Source: Onchidella celtica
Taxonomy: Eukaryota > Mollusca > Gastropoda > Systellommatophora > Onchidiidae
Assembly (NCBI GenBank): GCA_963931925.1
Contig: OZ007583.1
Span: 11,547,276-11,611,275 of the forward strand
Direction: 5' to 3'
Length of the DNA stretch: 64,000 nt
A program made the position numbers and the translations under genes. The notes beneath the pieces were generated by a model. It searched no databases. It was not told where the DNA came from and was given only the letters and a program-made list of their open reading frames with translations. Positions 56,070 through 64,000 of this stretch are shown here, in pieces. Position 1 is the stretch's first letter. Every line of letters starts with the position of its first letter.

Positions 56070-57000
56070 TTCTAATTGGGGGGTTGTCTCCGGTTTCACC
56101 GAAAGCACCGGCGACAAAATCCAACCAGGTGAAGAAAGTATGGAATACCAGTTGGGCATAGCAGAATACTATGAACATTTCATATTTTCAATAATTTTTT
56201 TGAAGGTGTTAGGGCACTCCGATGAAGGGGGACTTTTAATATGTTATTCAGGAACATTTTCTGAACCCAACTGTACAGAAAACATTAATAGTATGTTGCA
56301 ATTTTGTCTAGGCCAAATCATATCTTGCCTAGACTACTAGCCTAGGGTGTCACTTTTCGTGTCTTGCACACAAGTGAGTCTCAGGGGATGGAACGAGGCT
56401 GGTCAGCAATGAATGAAGGAAAGGAGGGACTGGTGTCACTTCCCTCCTTCCAAAATAGGGACAATAAACTCAAAAAAGACAACAAAACTTTCCTACTATT
56501 TCAAGCCTCCAAATCTGAAAAAGAACCCTCTGCAGGTCGAAAGGAAGGCACCTTAAAAAATTTCACGCCAATCCGAGCTGTATGAGCAGCGGTAACCCTT
56601 GTTAAAAATACCGAAAAATCCTGGGTAAATCAAAGTAACTTCCCATACCAAGAGTTAGCCGAGAGTAACTTTCGATGCCATTGCTGCTCCGAACACCGAA
56701 ATTAATCATGTCGGGTGGAGTCCAGTCTGATTTGATGTACTGCCAGAAGCGCGTGAGTAGATTTATATGGGAAAGACAATACAGTTAAATTATTAAAAAC
56801 ATAATAAATCGTTCTAGAACGAATACGTTTTTCGCAGAAACGTTCATGCTGAAGATGAAATGAGACAGTGTCTGTGTCACAAGGCGCACCATGTGCAGGC
56901 AAAAGCATGCACGTACGGCTTGCGACCTTAAGTTGTTTCAGACTATGTGAGGCTATAACAAACCAACGGAACAAGGTGCCAAACAGTTACACATAAAACA
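56070..57000. other. No gene seen
   Basis: Mixed sequence with short unsupported open frames. Confidence 0.35.
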
Positions 57001-57751
57001 CAATTTTATTGGGACTCGTGGGATGGGGTTCAAAGTACGTCAGTGATATGCATTACTCTTAAGTAGATCAAAATTAACAATCCTAAAACAATTCGTGAAT
57101 CAAACGATGGAATGATATTGCATACACAACAAAACAAAAATGATCGTAACTAATTATCCTGAAATGAAGATTTGATTAACATGCAAAGATCATGCTAAAG
57201 ACAAATATGATACACATTCCACAGGCTTTCCACTTAAAGGCACTGTTGTAAAATTCACTCTAATGTCCACAGTGATCACTTACTAACCAAAATATTGTTC
57301 TTATCCTGGATCGACGATCTTGGCTTGAAGATAATAAGTCTAAACAGTTAATCAGTCCACGAAAGTCTTGTTTCTTGGATACACTGGAATATCAGCACTA
57401 TTGTTCTTTGAAAATCTCCACAAACTATGGTCTAGCAAATCAACTGTCCCGGTCCCTCGTACAAATACACTACGTGTACAGTTCTGGTCACAACTACAAA
57501 GCACAAACTCTTAACTTTGACTAAACGTATACGATACAAAGGTTCTGTCCTAAGTACACATACAGGATACGATGTACTGGTATGATTAGAATGTAGGTGG
57601 TCACTTGATGTCTTGGGCGCTGGTTCCCTCAAATCTGCATTCTCTGGGTTACCGCTACCACAACCTTACGCTGTACACTGATGCGCGGTTGCCTAGAAAC
57701 AGTTCCCGACAGAAGCCTGCCTCGTCGCTCACAGGGGACTTACAGGTCTTA

Positions 57752-58339
57752 GACCCCTTTCACACGGCGCGGGTCAACCCGCACCCGCACTTATGTGCCG
57801 GGCCCGCGCAAACCTAAGGCTGAGGTTTTCAGTGGAGCCTTTCACACGGCGCGGGTGCGGGTCGTACTTGTTTGCGGACGAAATGTTTGCGCGGGTTCCC
57901 CTAGGGTACCCGCACCCGCGAAGTTGAAATTGTACACCGTATGCAGGAATTTGTCCTTGGCTGCGCTTTATCCCGTATTTCCTTTTGATTGTGACTTTTT
58001 TTTTCTGCAGAAACAGTATGGATGCAGATATTGATATAGAACTGCTAATATCATTAGTACTAGGGAGGCAGTTATGTGGAGCAAGTTCTTTCGCCAATCA
58101 AAGGATACACTGATAATGTACATCTATGTCTCCTCTTTTGTCGCAAATACAAGATATAGGAGAAGAAACCGATCACTGTCCATATTTCACGATTGTACAG
58201 TGTAAAATAGAATAAAAAACTGGAGAGATCTAAGTGCGGGTGCGATTTTCACCCGCGCCGTGTGAAAGGGTATGCGGGTGCGGGTGGACCCCACGCAAAT
58301 GTGCGGGTGCGGGGGGACCCGCGCCGTGTGAAAGGGGTC
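57752..58339. mobile_element. PIF/Harbinger-type MITE (588 bp, TSD TTA)
   Basis: Ends GACCCCTTTCACACGGCG and its reverse complement, flanked by TTA (57749-57751 and 58340-58342), the TWA target known for PIF/Harbinger. The end motif CCTTTCACACGGCGCGGGT is repeated internally near both ends (57838, 58251), which suggests compound ends. No transposase. Confidence 0.8.
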
Positions 58340-58534
58340 TTACACTGTTCCGAAAGTTCCGTTAGAACGTTAATCACGTGCACTAAACTTGGTGCATCAC
58401 TCGTTACGAGCTGTCTCCGATTTAGACTTACTCGTCCTTCTTCAGTTCTTCCTGCCCTCATGGAGCAAGAGAGTCTACGTCATTCGAGAACTGGCGAATC
58501 CAGTAAACTTCTATTCCGCTCTACGTGAACTAAC

Positions 58535-58805
58535 TTAGTACAGGCCGTCGCTCTGCACTAACTTTAATCTTGAACAGGCCCCACAGGCACTGTCCATCTG
58601 AGTTCTACACGAACTCCAAATAGGCGCACTGTTCTACACAAACAGGCCCTCACAAAAGAGTCTCTCGCAGGGCGACTCTACTTAGGCGCTCTGCCGAACG
58701 TGTACACGGTCAGGCCCTGTTGGTTGAGTCTACCTCTTGCGGACTCTAGGTGCTCTGCTCTACCCGAGCAGGCCCTCACAGCTGAGTCTATCGCTCGCGG
58801 ACTGA
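58535..58805 (+). repeat. Degenerate tandem repeat, unit about 65 bp
   Basis: About four units with CAGGCCCT-ACA, GAGTCT, CGGACTCTA, GGCGCTCTG and CTACACGA boxes. It may be the repetitive part of an LTR-like element, but no ends were found. Confidence 0.55.
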
Positions 58806-59482
58806 CGACTCCAGATTTGCTCTGGAATATGTACAGATGAGTGAACTACGCCACGGAATTTGGGAAACGGATTTCAACCTATGCCATAAAATTTTAAACA
58901 ATGGATTGCGGCTACGCATAAAAACTTAAACAATGGTTTTCAACTACGCATAAAAAGTCAAACAATGGTTGACCTCGCCCGCGGGGGTGTCTGAGGGACG
59001 GGTCGGTAAGAGATGCTCATACTACGCTGTACCTGCGACGCACATCCGGAGGGGAACTCCAGAAGGAGTGCAGAAAACCATTATGATAGCGCTTCCATTA
59101 TCTCCGGCATCTCCGGGTCGGTAACCTATTGTCATACCCATCGGTACCTAAGCTTACGACGCAAAATCGGATGACAATTTCAAAAAGGAGTGTGGGCCGT
59201 CACTATTGCGGCATTTCCTTACAGTCTGTTTTGTATGACGTGTTTTTCTGACGTGACAAAGTTTAAGAGGTGCGGAACTTTATTATTATAACGAACAGTT
59301 TGATAAAAAAAAAGTTGACAATATTATAGTTTAACTGAATTGTGTGTTTGGTGCCATTAATTCGTGTAGTGTGTTTGTTCTGACAACTATATCTTCACTG
59401 TACCTTCACAGACACAAAGGGTTGCTAGTTTAGGTGTTAAATCTGTAACAGCTCCCAGAGCGCTTTTTTTTACTTTTTAAAA

Positions 59483-59704
59483 ATGTTACTTGTCTTGAAT
59501 TTGAACCACAAGAGACCCTCTGGTCAGCCACTTTGTACCTGTCAAAATGAAATGGCTCCACATTATGTTTTAACCTGCCCTGTTCTATCTACCCACCTCA
59601 CAAGCTGCCAGGAATACGCCCTGAACAAGCAGCACACAATTGCTAAAAACCTGCCAATCCTCTGTCATATCAACATGACGAGGGGCTCAAGCTCAGATGG
59701 CTGA
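59483..59704 (+). pseudogene. Possible LINE C-terminal zinc-finger scrap
   Basis: 74 residues with CTCQNEMAPHYVLTCPVL, a C-x-C-x6-H-x4-C pattern like the terminal finger of many LINE proteins. Flanks carry no RT motif. Confidence 0.35.
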
Positions 59705-60124
59705 TGGATGGACAAAGTGATGAACTGTGCACTCAATATCAGCTGGCACCTACAGGATCATAGAACAGTTCCCGCCAAGAAGAAGTGTTTGGTCCGGTGT
59801 CTGTAAAGGTTCAACAGACCTGTTTAAATTAAAATAAAGTTCAGTTAATTTTGTTTGACCAAGACCAGATTTAAAAAAAAAAAAAAAAAGCAACCTAGCT
59901 GCGGTAAATGCTCATACCTTCATTGGACCTAACTGTCTCTGTCCTGTGCAGTCTACAATGTCCAGGTATGTGTTTCGATATTACATAGTTATAAAGGAAG
60001 AAATTACACCATTTTGAAATGATCCTGTAGCAGCTCATCTATCCATAAAGGCAATCAGTAGACTAACTATAGCGTATTGGTTTGTACATTCGTGTTGTAC
60101 GCTGAAATTTATCCTGATACAGAT

Positions 60125-60564
<440 letters not shown>

Positions 60565-60999
60565 CGGGAGAGAAGCAATGAGCCCAGTAAGAAAGTCAAG
60601 CTATAACATGTTTTCAATGGGCCGGGAAAAGTAACAGTGTAAAAAAGTGTCCTCGCCTTACAGGTCGGTCCAGCCCTTTTCTCGCGTGATTTTGTGCAGT
60701 TTGAATCATTTTCTGACTATGCTGTCTCTGGGTCGTTCTTCAATATTTCACGATCCAACACGAATGAAAACCGGACCAAGTTTAAGTGCACATCTTATTC
60801 ATCTGCGTCCGTTGAGTTTCTGTCTAAGGTTTTTAGAAATACATGTAGATTCACATTCCTTTCTGTAACAGTTGGGGTAACTTACAGCACGTTTTGAATA
60901 GGAACAGTTAGGTTATATGAACTGCTTACTTTTTAAAAACGAAACTGTTACAACTGTTGTTTACAAAAAAAAAAACGGGAACACTGAATACTAAAGTTT

Positions 61000-62760
61000 A
61001 ATAACGTATGCTGGAATGAATAATGTCATAGAAAGGCACAAGAGGAACACACACCTATTAGCCCACACGAGGAATGTACAAATGCTGAACACTCACACTT
61101 ACATGGCTCTTATTTATACGAGTTTTATCAGAAAAATCCCGAACCGCCTTAACCCCGATCTAGTACGTTCGGTAGACCCACAAAACATCCAATCATACAA
61201 CGACACGTCATCGGGTGACACCATCTTGGGGCCAACCTTGCGTAAACACTCCTCCTCGAATATTGTGGAACGTTGTGGAATGTATCGTAAATATCGAAGC
61301 AGGTCAGACCTAGGTCAGCACGCCGCGAGACATCAAAGGAAACGAAAAACTCCTCACGGAGTGGGATGAGGAAGGCGCGCCGAGCCCTGGTGACAACAAG
61401 GGGGGACGAGGAAGGTATGAGACGAGACGAGCCGAGCTCGGCCTACGACGCCGCGAATAACAGCCGGGTTAGGGGAAAGAGGACGGCCTATAGATGCTAC
61501 ACTTTCCTTTCTTGTCTTGAAATTATGTCCTCATAATGATCTATTCAAACACCGTTCTCGGTAGTGAGAAACGATATCGGCCACACCTTTACACAGTCAA
61601 AGTTTATAGTCCAGTACATCTAATGTTTTAGCCTAAAATGCATGCGACAAAATCGTTTGAAATGTCTACGTGCTCAGCAGCTCGATCATGAAGTGTCAAA
61701 AGTCCACCAAAACGATAGGTCAGGCTGTAACTTCCTGTAGGCCTAACCCCAATGTATCAGTTTCATCAGCGGCGGAGATGTCACCTTAACGAGACTCGTA
61801 TGGGAAGGTGAAAATTTGAAGAAAACATAACGGCCGAAGAAAACACCAGTTGTCGGTCAGCTCATTATCTTATGTAAGCGCAGGTTACTTTTACATCACT
61901 TTATCAATCAAGCATTTTGTGGTGTGCGTTCAGAAGTCATCGTCGTTGTTTTTGACGCCGAACGTGTAATCGAGTGAAAGTCTGGATCAAAGGTAAGCAT
62001 CATATGCTTGATAAAAGCAAGGAGATTAAGCCTACATTGATTCAAGGGGACACTTAGCTTAATTTGAGTGCATGGATGCTCTAGCGGGGAGCGAGGTAAA
62101 TTTGCTTCGACCAAACAAGCTTCAAAAGCGACATAATTCCTTTGAGCAGTCAATTCATATTAGAGCACTGTAAAATTAACAATTTAAGTGTGCTTGGCGC
62201 AGATGAACTCGCTGTTGTGCCTTGCTTTTGAAACACAACTAACTAATGTTCTCTTTGTTTACATTTTTAATCTCGATGGCTGCCAGGAGGCAGCATAAAA
62301 AAAATTGAATATGCGAAATTAAAAGGCTCAGACTCGGAGAAGACAGTGTCACCTCTTATTATTGCACTCTCCTTCATAAAAGTTGTCTGCTTATTGTTAT
62401 AATATTTCTGTTCTGTTTCTTTCAATAAATAGGGTGACAATTAATTTTAGTGCATATTAACTGAAAAGGAACATAAGTTGAGTTATTCTTTACACGAGTG
62501 ACAAAAATGAACATTTGTGTCGCCGCCTATGGGTGTTAGTCTCTTACAAAAGGACGAAAAGTATGGAAGGCCGTTCTGCTGTAATGTTACAATCAAGGCT
62601 TTTCCTACATATTTTGCTTGCTGTGTTTTGTTTTGTTTTGTTGGGTTTGTTTTTCCCCACCGGAAGTTAATCCAATGAGGAAAGCACTGGGTGGATTTTT
62701 TGTTTCCTTTTTATGGGTGTTGTTATTGCTGTTTCAATTAGTAGGTAGGTGGTCACAATT
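61000..62760. other. No gene seen
   Basis: Contains a CpG-containing patch (61370-61480) and AT-rich DNA. Open frames at 61016-61369 and 61908-62153 show no motif. A bidirectional or first-exon region is possible but unsupported. Confidence 0.35.
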
Positions 62761-62784
62761 TTTTTTTAATTGTTTTGGTGGATC

Positions 62785-64000
62785 CAGCGCAAGACTCGTG
62801 TGTTTCGGACTTAGATACCACAGCAGTAGAGCGCATATTTGATAGCCTGATTTCCGTGAAAATCAACCATTTAGACAGTCATGAGGAAGATATTCTCAAA
62901 GAAATATCCCTAAAATTACAGGAACAAAGGAAACGTCTTTCAGTATCAAAAACTTCAAAATTATGGTACATTTACCTAGACACAGTTGACATAATATTCT
63001 GACTTTTATCATAGCTGAAAGGTAAGGAGATTGGAGCTTACAATTCAAGTGTGTTCTCAGTATGTTGCCATATTTTGCTGCCACAGGGCACAACATGTAT
63101 GCCAAATCTGCTTACCTCTACCTACAGAATCTGATGGGCTTGAAAGACCGTTGTCCTTCCGTTTATGAAGCATTCGAAGCTGGTCATCACAGTGTAAGGA
63201 GGAAGCCTCGCTACTGGGCAGAACTGTCAACAGACCTCATCATAGAGCAATGCCTAATGCGGTCATTGAAGGCAAGCGGTGGTTTGGCCCGGGGACGAGG
63301 CATAGATGAAGCAACAAGGTTCAGATGGCTTTTGGCAATGCCAGACTGCGCAGACGTCAACTGCGGTATGCAGGCACTCACCGATGTCAGCTTTGAATCT
63401 GGTGAGCAGCACAATGAAGCTTATGAAAGCCGGATGGCGAAAGATGATCAGGACATCAGAACTCTGTTGCAGTATTTCCAAGACAAATCGCCTTTCATAG
63501 ATGACGTATCACTAAGAAACATCGCAACAGGAGAAACAGCTGGTCCTGGTGTTGATGTAGATGAAGCTGATAAAGTTGGCTCAAGAGTGTTGTCTTCCTT
63601 GACTAACAAGTCTATAGATAAATTTGTTTTCAAAAAGAAGGACCAAGTAACAACGATGCTGTCAAAATCCTCTGTCACCATCAAAGGAAAATCGGTTGAA
63701 ATTGATCCACAAAATTTGTTTCAAAGACTCCTAACTGCAGTTGAGGCCACAGGGGAAACGTCCGAGGAAGTGTTTAGATATGAACTTTGCTCTTACCCGC
63801 CTGCATTATTCGAATCAGCATCTTCTATGCATCCCGCGAACAAGAGCCAGTTTGTAGTGGGTCTATGGGGCATGCATCAAAAACATTTCACCCCGCAGAA
63901 ACTGCCACTGTGTCATTATGTCCTTGATGGAGGATGGCTTTTACAGAAGATTCCCTGGGTTCGAAGTCTGAAGTATAATGAGATAGTGTCAGTATATTCG
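62785..64000 (+). pseudogene. Member of a large uncharacterised invertebrate protein family, runs off the right edge
   Basis: Upstream part (62785-62995): VERIFDSLISVKINHLDS, LQEQRKRLSVSKTSKLWY. A 1-2-base shift near 62993 and TAA at 63023-63025 (AER-stop-GDW) break it. From ATG 63062 the frame is open for 313 codons to the window end: MLPYFAATGHNMYAKSAYLY, YWAELSTDLIIEQCLM, GLARGRGIDEATRFRW, ALTDVSFESGEQHNEA, YHYEL-like FRYELCSYPPALF and CHYVLDGGWLLQKIPW. I recognise these blocks from many uncharacterised multicopy proteins in molluscs and cnidarians. The DGGWLL motif may start a nuclease-like (PIN/FEN-type) C-terminal domain; that is inference. It is either a decayed multicopy gene or a gene whose true start is at 63062. 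Confidence 0.6.

Noticed and set aside
56872..59260. A third solo LTR bounded by TGTCAC and GTGACA
   Set aside because: The candidate ends lack a matching target duplication, and the block contains an independent Harbinger MITE.
63019..63060. Intron between AAAG|GTAAGG and TTCTCAG to bypass the stop at 63023
   Set aside because: It would be only about 41 bases, and the sequence inside continues the protein family in frame (GDWSLQFKCVLS), so it is coding with a stop.

Overview
The window is animal (metazoan) nuclear DNA: AT-rich, intron-containing genes with canonical GT/AG splice sites, many microsatellites, and a dense, nested mixture of retrotransposons and DNA transposons. The kinds of element (CR1-type LINE, tRNA-derived SINEs, THAP-DDE_4 and Tigger transposases, Helitrons) and the very frequent palindromes CTAGATCTAG and GTAGGCCTAC suggest a marine invertebrate, most likely a mollusc. 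That assignment is inference; no species marker is present.

Region 1 (1-21.6 kb). A partial, unrecognised minus-strand gene lies at 337-934. The one confidently named gene is LETMD1 (LETM1 domain-containing mitochondrial protein), on the plus strand from 3327 to 21566. I reconstructed nine exons whose phases all agree (1134 nt, 377 residues). Its introns act as a TE trap. Intron 1 holds a nearly full-length CR1-type LINE and a 5'-truncated second LINE. Later introns hold three TTAA-flanked piggyBac-like MITEs, one copy of a MITE family with 6-bp target duplications (second copy at 44.7 kb), and two solo LTRs with perfect target duplications.

Region 2 (22-38 kb) is a nested TE graveyard, almost all on the minus strand. 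Two degenerate gypsy RT halves flank a Tigger/pogo transposon and a THAP-DDE_4 transposon. Next come a second, broken DDE_4 transposase cut by a 710-bp Helitron, and a Mutator-like (MULE) transposase cut by a 1481-bp TIR element. The MULE reading frame carries an N-terminal Ulp1/C48 cysteine-protease domain and C2H2 fingers and ends in a SWIM finger. In both interrupted genes, conceptual removal of the insert restores the host reading frame exactly.

Region 3 (37.8-45.1 kb). A second Helitron contains a 5'-truncated LINE with a restriction-like endonuclease, inserted in the Helitron's (GTAT)n tract, plus a 400-bp G-rich tract. Then come the first two exons of an unrecognised minus-strand gene (41460 to 40513), a 139-bp near-perfect palindrome upstream of it, a Tigger-like non-autonomous element and long (CT)n runs.

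Region 4 (45-64 kb) is gene-poor. It holds tandem duplications, a GC-rich island, a tRNA-derived SINE, a 249-bp MITE with 4-bp target duplications, a TIR-bounded segment that retains a THAP-domain exon, a PIF/Harbinger MITE with TTA duplications, a large compound microsatellite, and, running off the right edge, an open reading frame of a large invertebrate protein family whose function I do not know.
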